Assembly: GCA_030740335.1 (NCBI GenBank)
Contig: JASLXL010000223.1
Location: 1 to 32,710, forward strand
Reading direction: 5' to 3'
Origin: SAR202 cluster bacterium
GTDB lineage: Bacteria; Chloroflexota; Dehalococcoidia; SAR202; CAJWER01
DNA length: 32,710 nt
Position numbers and translations under genes: made by a program. Shown here piece after piece: positions 1 through 7,640 of this stretch (positions are counted from its first letter, which is position 1; each line of letters starts with the position of its first letter). A model generated the notes under the pieces. That model had not been told where the DNA came from. It worked only from the letters and a program-made list of their open reading frames with translations, and searched no databases.

Positions 1-89
1 ATTCAGACGATTCTATGGGGAACATCGGTGAATACGGTGGCTGTTGCGACGACGAATGCGAGTGTGACTGCTGTGTCCGCAGCTGCTAG
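1..89 (+). CDS. 3' end of an unknown gene with a Cys-rich C-terminus (partial)
   Basis: The frame beginning at base 3 is open from the window edge to a TAG at 87-89. Its last 17 residues read GGCCDDECECDCCVRSC: eight cysteines within the last 15 positions, interspersed with acidic residues, which suggests a metal- or cluster-binding tail. The stop shares a CTAG palindrome with the stop of rsgA on the other strand (86-88), a tight convergent arrangement typical of two real genes. An internal ATG lies at 15-17, but without visible upstream sequence I cannot tell whether the gene is longer; a longer protein entering from the left is more likely. I do not recognise the family. A chance open frame of this length is possible, but the Cys/Asp/Glu composition is unusual for noise. 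Confidence 0.5.
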   Translation, partial: SDDSMGNIGEYGGCCDDECECDCCVRSC

Positions 90-1282
90 GGCGGCAACGT
101 CGCACGGATAGCGCGATAGCTGTCGTAGCGGCTCCTCGCGAGAATTCCGTTCTCCAAGGCCTTGAGCACTTCGCAATCCGGCTCGTCGCCGTGAGAGCAA
201 TTGTAGAAGCGACACCCGGGGACGAGGACAGCCATTTCGGGGAACAGATCCGATAGCTCGTTTTGGAGCACGCCCCTGACAGCGATGTCCCGCACGCCGG
301 GTGTGTCGATAATCGCGCCCCCTGCTTCCAGAGGATACATTGCCACGCCGACGGTCGTGTGTCGTCCCTCGGTGCGGCTTCGATCCATGCTAATTTCCTG
401 GGTGCGTAAATTGAGCCCCGGCTGAACCGCGTTCAGCAGCGAGGACTTCCCCGTTCCCGACATGCCTGCCAGCACAGTCGTCTTGCCCGCCAGGGCATCC
501 CGCAACTCATCGACACCCGGCCCACTGGCCGCGCTCGTCAGTAGTACCTGGTAACCCAATTCATAGTAAGGATGCATGGTTAGTTGCAGTTCGGCGTCGT
601 CCTCTACAAGATCTATTTTGTTGACGCATACGAGAGGGTCGAGGCCTCCCCGGATCGCAGCGATCACGTACCGGTCGATCATTTCAAGCCAAATCTTTGG
701 CCCTCGCCACGAAGACACAATCAGTATCTGGTCCGCGTTCGCCACTACGACCCGTTGACGTAGGGCGTTAAACGATTCGGGTCGAGAGAGAGCCGTACGG
801 CGTGGTAGAACCTCCTCGACTACCCCCGTCCCATCCCCTTCTTTCGACAGAAGCACGCGGTCACCTACGGCAACTACGTTGGAATACTCGGTATCTGCGG
901 CAGTGAGTCTGCCTCGCAAAGTGCAATCCACGGTGCGCCCATCGATCTCGATACGACAGGAGCCGACGCCGGTGGCGATGACCAGACCCCCTTCCATGGA
1001 GACCTCGGAGACGGCCTCAACCTCCGCCGCGTCTTGGTCTATTTCAAACGCGGCCTGCTCGGCTGCCCGCCGCCGGTCACCCTCATCGCGAGGCATCAGC
1101 CGCTCTAAGCCTCCGTGCAGGGCCTCATCCGGGCCATCCGGATCCTGGTCTACCCAGCCCTTACGTCGTGGCGGGTTCCGGTTCAGATTGCGTTTCAACT
1201 TCTTGCGCGCGACTTTTACTCGATTCTTGCTGCTCGCCTTGGCCATCGCATTTTTGTGTTTCTTGACGGAATCGTCAGACAA
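86..1282 (-). CDS. rsgA: Ribosome small-subunit-dependent GTPase RsgA
   Basis: RsgA is a circularly permuted GTPase that checks late 30S ribosomal subunit maturation. The 398-residue product has a long basic/acidic N-terminal extension (about 1-95), an OB-fold (about 95-165), then G motifs in permuted order: NKID at 221-224, the P-loop GMSGTGKSS at 273-281 and DTPG at 326-329. The C-terminal zinc site is C357, C362, H364 and C370. The family is usually near 300-350 residues, so the N-terminal ~90 residues are extra; Lys/Arg-rich stretches at 7-42 would suit rRNA contact. The start chosen is TTG at 1280-1282, preceded by AAAGGAA at good spacing; ATG at residue 13 is an alternative without a clear ribosome binding site. 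A complex leader lies upstream (1362-1648). Confidence 0.95.
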   Translation of the reverse strand: MSDDSVKKHKNAMAKASSKNRVKVARKKLKRNLNRNPPRRKGWVDQDPDGPDEALHGGLERLMPRDEGDRRRAAEQAAFEIDQDAAEVEAVSEVSMEGGLVIATGVGSCRIEIDGRTVDCTLRGRLTAADTEYSNVVAVGDRVLLSKEGDGTGVVEEVLPRRTALSRPESFNALRQRVVVANADQILIVSSWRGPKIWLEMIDRYVIAAIRGGLDPLVCVNKIDLVEDDAELQLTMHPYYELGYQVLLTSAASGPGVDELRDALAGKTTVLAGMSGTGKSSLLNAVQPGLNLRTQEISMDRSRTEGRHTTVGVAMYPLEAGGAIIDTPGVRDIAVRGVLQNELSDLFPEMAVLVPGCRFYNCSHGDEPDCEVLKALENGILARSRYDSYRAIRATLPP

Positions 1283-1361
1283 TATTTTCGGTTCCTTTGT
1301 TTCGGAGCTAAGTGGCGCTCCCGGCGTACCTCCCTATTTAAAGGGCACCCTGCCAGATAAC

Positions 1362-1397
1362 GAAACGCCACTGGCCAGTTGCGACCCATGGCGTTTC
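1362..1397. repeat. 9-bp perfect inverted repeat in the rsgA leader
   Basis: GAAACGCCA (1362-1370) is matched by TGGCGTTTC (1389-1397) across an 18-base spacer that itself contains the palindrome CTGGCCAG (1371-1378). It lies about 80 bases upstream of the rsgA start. It could be a stem in the leader RNA or a protein-binding operator; there is no T-run after it on either strand, so it is not a terminator. Confidence 0.55.
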
Positions 1398-1429
1398 AGG
1401 TAATTCGATCTCAGGGCAAGCGGCCCTGG

Positions 1430-1479
1430 AAGAAATAAGAAAGCCACGAGTTGCGCAGCAGTTGCTGTCGTCCCGTGGC
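1430..1479 (-). terminator. Probable intrinsic terminator or attenuator hairpin upstream of rsgA
   Basis: On the minus strand GCCACGGG (1479-1472) pairs with CTCGTGGC (1450-1443), eight pairs with one G-U, enclosing a small inner hairpin CAGC-AACT-GCTG (1467-1456). The 3' arm is followed directly by TTTCTTATTTCT (1442-1431). It sits after a short ORF and before rsgA, so it either ends a ~200-nt transcript or acts as an attenuator. The loop region is larger than in a classic terminator. Confidence 0.5.
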
Positions 1480-1520
1480 CTGAAAGCGGAGAGGAGAGAG
1501 AACACCGGTCAGGTTGTCTG

Positions 1521-1577
1521 CTATGAAGCCTCCAGCGAGAGCGGCAGCCACGGACGGTTGATACATTGGTATGTCAT
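1521..1577 (-). CDS. 18-residue leader-type peptide ORF with a strong Shine-Dalgarno
   Basis: The ORF starts with ATG (1575-1577), ends with TAG (1521-1523) and encodes MTYQCINRPWLPLSLEAS. GGAGG at 1585-1589 lies seven bases before the start within GAGAGAGGAGG, a much stronger ribosome binding site than most long genes here have. A TATAAT box lies 66 bases upstream (1643-1648) and a hairpin followed by a T-rich tract lies downstream. The peptide has no run of one amino acid that would point to classical amino-acid attenuation. I do not recognise it. It could be a regulatory leader peptide for rsgA or a stand-alone small protein gene. Confidence 0.45.
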   Translation of the reverse strand: MTYQCINRPWLPLSLEAS

Positions 1578-1642
1578 AGTTCTGCCTCCTCTCTCACCGG
1601 CTTGACGCCAAGGCTTGATGCCAATATGTTGTTTCGTCCCGG

Positions 1643-1648
1643 ATTATA
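1643..1648 (-). promoter_or_regulatory. Candidate -10 box for the leader ORF and rsgA
   Basis: Consensus TATAAT on the minus strand, about 45 bases past the stop codon of the racemase-family gene. No convincing -35 hexamer is visible at 16-18 bases. Transcription would start near 1636 and run through the short ORF, the hairpin and, if it reads through, rsgA. Confidence 0.5.
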
Positions 1649-1693
1649 CACGAATGCGCAAGGGTGCGCCTTGCCATCCACTTAGATCGGCAA

Positions 1694-2800
1694 TCAGATC
1701 GACCACTGCTCAACTGCATGGGGATCAAGCTCGAGCCCCAGGCCCGGCTTGTCGGGGAATGGCGACCACATGCCGTCCTTCTGTGGTGGGATTTCTGTAT
1801 ACCATTCCAGGTCGCAGGCCACATCAACACCCAGGTATTCGACGGCCTTGAGGTTGGGCGTAGCACATGCCAGGTGCAAATGCACGAGTTGGAACGCGTG
1901 AGGCGCGACAAGCAGATTAAAGGAGTGGGCGAGGTGTGCTACCTTCATCCACTCGGTAACCCCGCCGACACGGGCGACATCGGGCTGCGCAATATCCACC
2001 GCGCCACCCGCGATCAACTCGCGGAACCGGTACTTGTATGACTCTAGCTCACCGGCCGCAACGGGTATGTCGATGGCCCTGCGGACCTCTGCCAAACCAT
2101 GGGAATCGTCCACCAGCACCGGCTCCTCGAACCAGCCGACCTGGGATTGCTCGAACTCCCTGGCCATGTAGATGGCTTGCTTCGGGTAGTAACCGTAGTT
2201 GCCGTCGATGTAGAGAGCAACGTCGTCGCCGATGGCCTTTCGAACCGCGGCCACCCTGGCTATGTCCTCCGCCTCGCCTCGGCCGTAGTCCCTCGCCACC
2301 TTCATCTTGACTCTACGGATACCCTGTTCGACGTACCCGGACATCTCGGCGACCAACTCCGCCTCTGAGAGATTGGTCCAGCCGCCTGAACCGTATATTG
2401 GTACCGCGTCGGTGTAGGCCCCGAGCAGCCTGTACAGTGGCAAGGCCAGCGCCTTGGCCTTGAGGTCCCACAGGCCTATATCTACCGCCGACAGTGCCTG
2501 GGACGCTATCCCCTTGTTGCCGAATGTGCGGAGCTTCCAAAACATTTCGCTCCACAACTGCTCTATGTCGAATGGATCCTGTCCGATAAGAATTTGCTTG
2601 AGGACCGTCTCAATGAGCTGTGCACTGCCCGGGGAGGCCTGCCCGACGCCAAGCCCTTCGATATCCTCGTCGGTCTTGATGTGTACGAAGAGATGGCTGC
2701 GACCTCCTGCACCCGGCCCAGGCGGCGCCAAGGTACCATCCTGCACCGCCGGGACATTTGGGTAGTGGAGGGTCGTGGTAGTAACGTCGACTATCTTCAT
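1694..2800 (-). CDS. Enolase-superfamily (mandelate racemase subgroup) acid-sugar dehydratase or racemase
   Basis: Enolase-superfamily enzymes abstract a proton alpha to a carboxylate held by Mg2+; the mandelate racemase subgroup racemises mandelate or dehydrates sugar acids. The 368-residue product carries the whole catalytic set in order: K165-x-K167, metal ligands D199, E225 and E251, and the D274/H301 dyad. These correspond with nearly constant offset to K164/K166, D195, E221, E247, D270/H297 of mandelate racemase, so both acid/base faces are present. The start is ATG at 2798-2800 behind AGGAG; an in-frame extension further upstream runs into the divergent promoter and is not credible. 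The substrate cannot be read from sequence. The neighbouring divergent dehydrogenase suggests a sugar or sugar-acid route, and SAR202 genomes are known for many enolase-superfamily paralogues. Confidence 0.9.
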   Translation of the reverse strand: MKIVDVTTTTLHYPNVPAVQDGTLAPPGPGAGGRSHLFVHIKTDEDIEGLGVGQASPGSAQLIETVLKQILIGQDPFDIEQLWSEMFWKLRTFGNKGIASQALSAVDIGLWDLKAKALALPLYRLLGAYTDAVPIYGSGGWTNLSEAELVAEMSGYVEQGIRRVKMKVARDYGRGEAEDIARVAAVRKAIGDDVALYIDGNYGYYPKQAIYMAREFEQSQVGWFEEPVLVDDSHGLAEVRRAIDIPVAAGELESYKYRFRELIAGGAVDIAQPDVARVGGVTEWMKVAHLAHSFNLLVAPHAFQLVHLHLACATPNLKAVEYLGVDVACDLEWYTEIPPQKDGMWSPFPDKPGLGLELDPHAVEQWSI

Positions 2801-2858
2801 AGCGTCTCCTGGGCGAGTGAAAAGCGAGAGGCGGCGGACAGCCACGAAACTTGGACTC

Positions 2859-2887
2859 AGTGTAGTTGGAGGACTGTTCGCAGTCAA
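2859..2887 (-). promoter_or_regulatory. Promoter of the mandelate racemase-type gene
   Basis: On the minus strand TTGACT (2887-2882), a 17-base spacer and TACACT (2864-2859). The predicted start near 2852 leaves a leader of about 50 bases before the ATG at 2800. Confidence 0.65.
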
Positions 2888-2906
2888 CGGCGCCGCCGGT
2901 CCGCGC

Positions 2907-2935
2907 TTGACACACGAGAGATCCGACGACAGAAT
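2907..2935 (+). promoter_or_regulatory. Promoter of the zinc dehydrogenase gene
   Basis: Consensus TTGACA (2907-2912), a 17-base spacer and CAGAAT (2930-2935). The start near 2942 gives a very short leader to ATG 2955. It points away from the racemase-gene promoter 20 bases away, so one regulator bound between 2888 and 2906 could control both genes. Confidence 0.65.
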
Positions 2936-2954
2936 TCGGCGGAAGTCTGAATGT

Positions 2955-3944
2955 ATGGAGGCCATGTTGCCCACAATGAAGGCCGGCGTTGCTACGGGTC
3001 TGGGCCAACTACGCTGCGAGGAAGTACCGGCGCACGAACCACAGCCCGGTAAGGTACTGGTGCGGACGATCAAGGCGTCCATCTGTGGCAGCGACCTTCA
3101 CGTCGTCTATATGGGATGGAGTGTGGAGTCGTTTCCTCTGGCCAACGGCCATCCAGGGCACGAGGGCGTCGGAGAGGTCGTTGACGGCGGCGGCACTGGC
3201 TTTCTGCCTGGAGAGCTGGTATTGACGGTCCCCTTCCCGGCCACAGCCCACACCTTCTCCGAATACCAGCTCATCGACCCTGCTAGTCTGCTGCGCTTGC
3301 CAGACGGGCCGCCGCTATCCCACATGCTCATGGCCCAACAGTTGGGCACCACGATTTTCGCTTCGCACAAGTTGCCCTCACTCGTCGGCAAGACTGTAGT
3401 AGTGCTAGGACAGGGCTCTGCTGGCCTGTTCCACAACTTCGTCCTGCGTCGGCTTGGCGCAGATCGAATCATTGTTGTCGAGCCTGTCGCCGAGCGCCGA
3501 GCCGCGGCCATGGCGATGGGAGTAGATGAGACAATCGACCTGACAGGCGCCGCGGCGACAAACGGGGTGATGGACCTGACTGATGGCAAAGGAGCGGACG
3601 TGGTGATCGAGGCGGTGGGCAGTGTCGAGACGCTGAATCAATCCCTGCACATGGCGCGGCTAAAAGGGCAGGTAGTTGTCTTTGGGCTCCCCCCGACGGC
3701 AGAGCATATCCCCTTCGACTGGGACGCGATGTTCCAGGGACGCCTCACAGTGCATGCGGTCCGAGGCGCTCAAGAAGAGGCAGGCCTGCCGGATTTCAAG
3801 CTCGCGCTCAACTACATCGTCAAGGGGGAGATCGACGTGTCGCCGTTCGTAACCCACGACTACCCGATCTCGAGGATCCAGGACGCCTTCGACATCGCAT
3901 ACTCACGCGAGGACGGCGCACTCAAGGTTTCGCTCAGCTTTTAG
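2955..3944 (+). CDS. Zinc-dependent medium-chain alcohol/polyol dehydrogenase
   Basis: A medium-chain dehydrogenase/reductase that probably oxidises a sugar alcohol or related hydroxyl with NAD. In the 329-residue product the catalytic zinc region is visible as ICGSD (C44) and GHPGHE (H69/E70). The Rossmann glycine motif GQGSAG is at 152-157, and an acidic residue ends the second strand (VVEP, E176), which favours NAD over NADP. The four-Cys structural zinc loop of classical alcohol dehydrogenases is absent: the corresponding region reads straight from GELVLTVPF to FSEYQ. ATG 2955 is taken as start because it follows GGAAG and the promoter; ATG 2964 or 2976 are possible. Divergent from the racemase-type gene, with which it probably shares a pathway. 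Confidence 0.85.
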   Translation: MEAMLPTMKAGVATGLGQLRCEEVPAHEPQPGKVLVRTIKASICGSDLHVVYMGWSVESFPLANGHPGHEGVGEVVDGGGTGFLPGELVLTVPFPATAHTFSEYQLIDPASLLRLPDGPPLSHMLMAQQLGTTIFASHKLPSLVGKTVVVLGQGSAGLFHNFVLRRLGADRIIVVEPVAERRAAAMAMGVDETIDLTGAAATNGVMDLTDGKGADVVIEAVGSVETLNQSLHMARLKGQVVVFGLPPTAEHIPFDWDAMFQGRLTVHAVRGAQEEAGLPDFKLALNYIVKGEIDVSPFVTHDYPISRIQDAFDIAYSREDGALKVSLSF

Positions 3945-3999
3945 TTCGCAATCCCGACAGCATAGTCTTCGACGCGCCGTCTTCAGCGAGCCCGAACCC

Positions 4000-4212
4000 C
4001 TAGTTCGTGAGAATGTCGAAGATATTACCGATCTTGCCACCAGCGTTCATTTTATATACATCGGTGTAGCCGCAGTTGGCGCACGACACCGTCGCGAATT
4101 TTTGGTTCTGTAGATTCAGGAACCGAGAAAGTCCCGAACCAGTCGTCCTGATCTCCGAGGTCTCGAATTCGGTTGTCTCGCACTTAGTACAGGAGTACTG
4201 TTGTTTCGCCAT
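4000..4212 (-). CDS. Small zinc-ribbon protein (DUF2082-like)
   Basis: A 70-residue protein with two CxxC knuckles, C8/C11 and C44/C47 (CANCGY), forming one zinc ribbon, and a central segment rich in polar residues. It resembles the zinc-ribbon family once called DUF2082, whose role is unknown but assumed to be nucleic-acid or protein binding. The start ATG 4210-4212 follows AAGGAG at ideal spacing, so the longer in-frame ORF from 4266 is not used. It stands alone, convergent with the dehydrogenase gene, and has an unusual AT-rich promoter with tandem duplications (4271-4340). Confidence 0.8.
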   Translation of the reverse strand: MAKQQYSCTKCETTEFETSEIRTTGSGLSRFLNLQNQKFATVSCANCGYTDVYKMNAGGKIGNIFDILTN

Positions 4213-4270
4213 TGGTCTCCTTCTTGTCTTAGCCACTTGTCTTGCCACCGTTCCCAAGCAAAGCAAGGCG

Positions 4271-4340
4271 ACTATAAGATACTATAAGATAATTGTAACT
4301 CTCCTTGATTGTAAGTTGTAACTCTCATTGATTGTAAGTT
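4271..4340 (-). promoter_or_regulatory. Tandemly duplicated promoter region of the zinc-ribbon gene
   Basis: Two nested tandem duplications. A 10-mer (plus ACTATAAGAT) occurs at 4271-4280 and 4281-4290, giving two TATAGT -10 boxes on the minus strand. A 23-mer occurs at 4295-4317 and 4318-4340 with one mismatch, giving two TTACAA -35-like boxes (minus of 4293-4298 and 4316-4321). The proximal pair is spaced 16 bases. The stretch is much richer in AT than its surroundings. Confidence 0.6.
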
Positions 4341-4640
4341 GGACCCGACACGATGTCAACATGTCGAGATCCTACTGGAAGGGCCCTCGAATTCAGGACT
4401 CGAATACCTGGGGTAGGGACAGCGCAACCGTTTGCGCTATCTGTGTCGAGACGAATACCTATGGAATCCTCTCCCGCCCGAACCCCACACCGCATCCCGT
4501 CGACGACCCCCTGATCGCCTCCACGTGACATTACACTGGCGGGCTGCTAAAAAGGAGTGTACAAAACGGACAGAGTCTTTCGGGCATGTTGGCCCACTCC
4601 CACGTCCCTAATTTTCTTAGCTACCGAGGTGGATGACTTG
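4341..4640. other. Intergenic stretch before the amidase gene, with one hairpin
   Basis: No convincing gene. AGCGCAA-CCGT-TTGCGCT (4421-4438) is a perfect 7-bp inverted repeat with a 4-base loop and no T-run, so it may be an operator or RNA stem. The 9-mer CGAATACCT occurs twice (4401-4409 and 4452-4460), flanking it. Small open frames on both strands here have no ribosome binding sites. A GTG at 4557 after AAAGGA is in frame with the amidase but would add an atypical N-terminus. Confidence 0.4.
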
Positions 4641-6014
4641 ATGACGCCGCAACCCCACGAGATGACCGTCTCTCAGGCCGCCGAAGCCATAGCCCAGCGC
4701 TCACTCTCGCCCGTCGAATTGATGCAATCCCTCCTAGAACGTTCCAGCGCTCAGGACCCCGTGCTTCGAGTTTGGGAAACCCTTGACGAAGACGCGGCAA
4801 TGAAGGCCGCACGGCGCTCGGAGCAAGCCCTTTCCAAGAACGAAACGGTCGGGAGACTCCAAGGGGTGCCCATCGGAGTCAAGGACATCTTCAACACGCA
4901 GGGCATGAGGACCAGTTCCGGTTCACCCATATACGCCGACTTCGTCCCGGACCACGACTCGACGGCGGTGGCACGCCTCAAGAGCGACGGCGCCATTGTC
5001 ATGGGCAAGACCGTCACCACAGAGTTCGCCTCCTTCGATCCGCCGCCGACCCGCAACCCCTGGGGTCTCGACCACACGCCGGGCGGCTCAAGCAGCGGCT
5101 CAGCGGCGGGCGTAGCCGCTCGCATGTTCCCCGCTGCCCTAGGCTCCCAAACCGCCGGCTCGGTACTCCGCCCGGCCTCCTACAACGGCGTCGTAGGATT
5201 CAAGCCCACGCTGGGACGCATCAGTAGACACGGCGTGTTTCCGGTCTCGTGGTCCGTCGATACTCTCGGCTACTTCACCAGGTCTGTAGAGGACGCGGCG
5301 CTGCTCTTAGATATCCTTGCCGGGCACGACCCCCTGGACACGGCATCGTCCGAGGCACCAGTCGAGCCATACCACCAGGCAGCGACGACGAGCGGGAAGC
5401 CGCCTCGTATCGGACTGATTCGTGACTTTTTCTTCGAGCGGGCGGAGGCTGACGTCCGTAGTCACACCGAGCGGGTGGCCGCTAAACTCGCCGATGCTGG
5501 TGCGCAGGTCGAGAATATCCGGGTCGCTGCGAACTTCGACGACATGCTCGCAGCTCACCGCGTGGTAATGTCCGTGGAGATGGCGGCGGTCCATCAGCAG
5601 GTCTTCGAGACGCGTGCTGACGATTACGCGCCGCACGCAAGGGAGACCATCGAGGCGGGCCTGGTCCTGCCAGGCATCACATACGTACAGTCCCAGCGCA
5701 TACGTCGACGGTTTCGCAGGAGCATGGAAAAGGCAGCCAGCGCCTGTGACATACTGCTCACCCCGACAACGGCAACACCCGCTCCTCGCGATCTCGGTAC
5801 TACCGGCGATCCGTGGTTCCAAACGCCGTGGACCACAGTGGGTTTCCCAACGATCACTCTGCCTTGCGGCTTGAACTCCGATAGGATGCCTCTAGGAATT
5901 CAACTCGCAACAGGTCGATTTTCAGAGTCCAAATTGTTGGCGGCCGCCAACTGGTGCGAGACAGTCTTGGGGAAGGACGGAGAGGCGTGGTCGACGCCGC
6001 CCGATCGAAACTAG
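4641..6014 (+). CDS. Amidase signature family hydrolase
   Basis: Amidase-signature enzymes hydrolyse amide bonds with a Ser-cisSer-Lys triad; GatA is a specialised relative. The 457-residue product has the base K81 (IGVKDIF), the Gly/Ser loop GGSSSGS at 148-154 containing the cis-Ser, and the nucleophile S174 in SQTAGSVLRPAS, followed by the usual GVVGFKPT. The SQTxGS-V-RPA form is that of stand-alone amidases, not GatA, and no gatB or gatC is nearby. ATG 4641 is chosen because AGGTGG lies eight bases upstream and the protein then starts like the family; an upstream in-frame GTG (4557) would extend it by 28 residues. The physiological substrate is unknown. Confidence 0.88.
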   Translation: MTPQPHEMTVSQAAEAIAQRSLSPVELMQSLLERSSAQDPVLRVWETLDEDAAMKAARRSEQALSKNETVGRLQGVPIGVKDIFNTQGMRTSSGSPIYADFVPDHDSTAVARLKSDGAIVMGKTVTTEFASFDPPPTRNPWGLDHTPGGSSSGSAAGVAARMFPAALGSQTAGSVLRPASYNGVVGFKPTLGRISRHGVFPVSWSVDTLGYFTRSVEDAALLLDILAGHDPLDTASSEAPVEPYHQAATTSGKPPRIGLIRDFFFERAEADVRSHTERVAAKLADAGAQVENIRVAANFDDMLAAHRVVMSVEMAAVHQQVFETRADDYAPHARETIEAGLVLPGITYVQSQRIRRRFRRSMEKAASACDILLTPTTATPAPRDLGTTGDPWFQTPWTTVGFPTITLPCGLNSDRMPLGIQLATGRFSESKLLAAANWCETVLGKDGEAWSTPPDRN

Positions 6015-6240
6015 GGGTTTGGAGCGGAAAACAGACCTCTGGAACAATAAAAGAATCCATTCGTGGCGATTCGATTTCCTAGCATCGACCGACCTGACCC
6101 AAGCAACAATCACGACCTAATCTGGAGTTAGGCGCAAAAAAACCGGTTGCCGCCCTGAAATTGTGCCCTGAACCTATGGCGAGAGTGTTTTACAACACGC
6201 GATTTAGGGGAATACACGTTGTTTCTATCGAATAGCCCCA

Positions 6241-6249
6241 TGCTATAAT
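6241..6249 (+). promoter_or_regulatory. Extended -10 promoter of tig-clpP-clpX
   Basis: TGCTATAAT is a perfect extended -10 element (TGn plus TATAAT). The -35 is weak (TTGTTT at 6219-6224, 19-base spacer), as extended -10 promoters allow. The start near 6256 gives a leader of about 20 bases to the TTG start at 6276. Confidence 0.65.
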
Positions 6250-6275
6250 ATGATCATCCCCAGTTGGAGCCGTAC

Positions 6276-7640
6276 TTGAAGATAACCCAAGACGAGGCAG
6301 TGGACCGTCAGACTATCCTCCACATCGAGTTGGAGGACAAGGACTTGGCCCCGTACCTCGACCGCTCATACCGTAAGCTGGCACAGCAACTGTCGATCCC
6401 GGGCTTTCGCAAAGGCAAGGCACCACGGACCATCGTGGAGAGTTTTGTCGGACGAGAGAGTCTCATCCACGAGTCTCTCGACGACATGTTGCCAGTAATG
6501 ACGCAGCGCGCCATCGATGAGCAAGAGATCGAGGCCGCCGGCACGCCGGCCGTCGAGCTTCTCGAGCTCAATCCCGTCACAGTCAAAGCCACGGTCCCGC
6601 TGATTCCAGAAGTGAACCTGGGCGCTTACAAAGACATCCGGCTCGACGATACCCCCGTCGAAATCACCAGCGAAGACGTGGATGGCAGGTTGGGCGAGCT
6701 CCAAGACCAGGCATCGTCCTGGGAGCCGGTGGAGCGAGAAGTGGCAGCCGGCGACATGACGACCATGGACGTCAAAGGCCACGTCGACGAAGAGTACATT
6801 CTGAACAACGAGGGCTCAGTGTACGTCATCGATCTTGAGAGCACGCTGCCATTCGCAGGCTTCAGCGAACAACTCGTTGGAATGGAGGTCGGTGTCGAAA
6901 AAGAGTTCACGCTGAAGGTACCCGACGACCACGCCGACAACCGTTTTGCGGGACAGAACATCCACATGAGCGTCACCGTGAAAGACATCAAGGAACGACT
7001 GCGACCCGAGTTGGACGACGAGTTCGCCAAAAGCGTCGGCGACGGCTACGAGACATTTGTTGAGCTTCGGGAAAGTACGGAGGCTGAGCTCAAGACGCAG
7101 TCAGAGGAGGCGCAGGCGGCACAGTACCGCGAGTCTGCCCTTGACGCACTAGTAAGTGGAGGCACCTTCGAGGTGGCTCCACTGCTAATCGACCACGAGG
7201 TCGAACACATGATTGACCGAAGGGACCGCTTCGTGGAGCGGCTTGAAGTCAGCATGGACGACTATCTGCGCTATACCGGCAAGAGCGACGAAGAGATGAA
7301 GGTTGAGATGCGAGAGCACGCAATGGAGAGATTCACGCGCTCGTACGCCCTATCCAACTTGGCAGAGGCGGAGAATATCGTTATACCAGACGAAGATATC
7401 GACGAACGGATCAAGGAGCTTGAGGCGGCTCGAGAAGGCCAAGAAAATACTTCCGAGGACCAGTCGGAGGTCGACCTGAATTCGGAGGTGGCGCGGACTT
7501 CGATCAAGGAATCGCTGCTCGTAAGCAAGTCACTGGACAGGCTCGTAAGAATTGCCAAGGGCGATGAGACCACCGAGGCGTCAAAGGCAAACGATGTGGA
7601 ACCGGAAGAGGGAGGCGACACAGACAATGCAGAGTCCTGA
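6276..7640 (+). CDS. tig: Trigger factor (ribosome-associated chaperone/PPIase)
   Basis: Trigger factor binds nascent chains at the ribosome exit tunnel. The 454-residue product has the ribosome-binding N-domain with the signature loop PGFRKGKAP (about 43-51), an FKBP-like PPIase domain (about 150-240) and a helical C-domain. It ends in an acidic, low-complexity tail after about 395. The TTG at 6276 is chosen as start: GGAG lies six bases upstream and the protein then begins MKITQDEAV, exactly like the family; a TTG four codons earlier has no ribosome binding site. Its 3' end overlaps clpP by 14 bases, so the two are translationally linked. The tig-clpP-clpX order is widely conserved. Confidence 0.95.
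   Translation: MKITQDEAVDRQTILHIELEDKDLAPYLDRSYRKLAQQLSIPGFRKGKAPRTIVESFVGRESLIHESLDDMLPVMTQRAIDEQEIEAAGTPAVELLELNPVTVKATVPLIPEVNLGAYKDIRLDDTPVEITSEDVDGRLGELQDQASSWEPVEREVAAGDMTTMDVKGHVDEEYILNNEGSVYVIDLESTLPFAGFSEQLVGMEVGVEKEFTLKVPDDHADNRFAGQNIHMSVTVKDIKERLRPELDDEFAKSVGDGYETFVELRESTEAELKTQSEEAQAAQYRESALDALVSGGTFEVAPLLIDHEVEHMIDRRDRFVERLEVSMDDYLRYTGKSDEEMKVEMREHAMERFTRSYALSNLAEAENIVIPDEDIDERIKELEAAREGQENTSEDQSEVDLNSEVARTSIKESLLVSKSLDRLVRIAKGDETTEASKANDVEPEEGGDTDNAES

Noticed and set aside
2955..3250. Overlapping short ORFs on both strands in the dehydrogenase gene
   Set aside because: They lie inside a well-supported dehydrogenase reading frame with catalytic and NAD motifs.
4325..4531. 66-68 codon ORFs on both strands before the amidase
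   Set aside because: No ribosome binding sites, no recognisable motifs, and the two are mirror images of the same GC-rich stretch.
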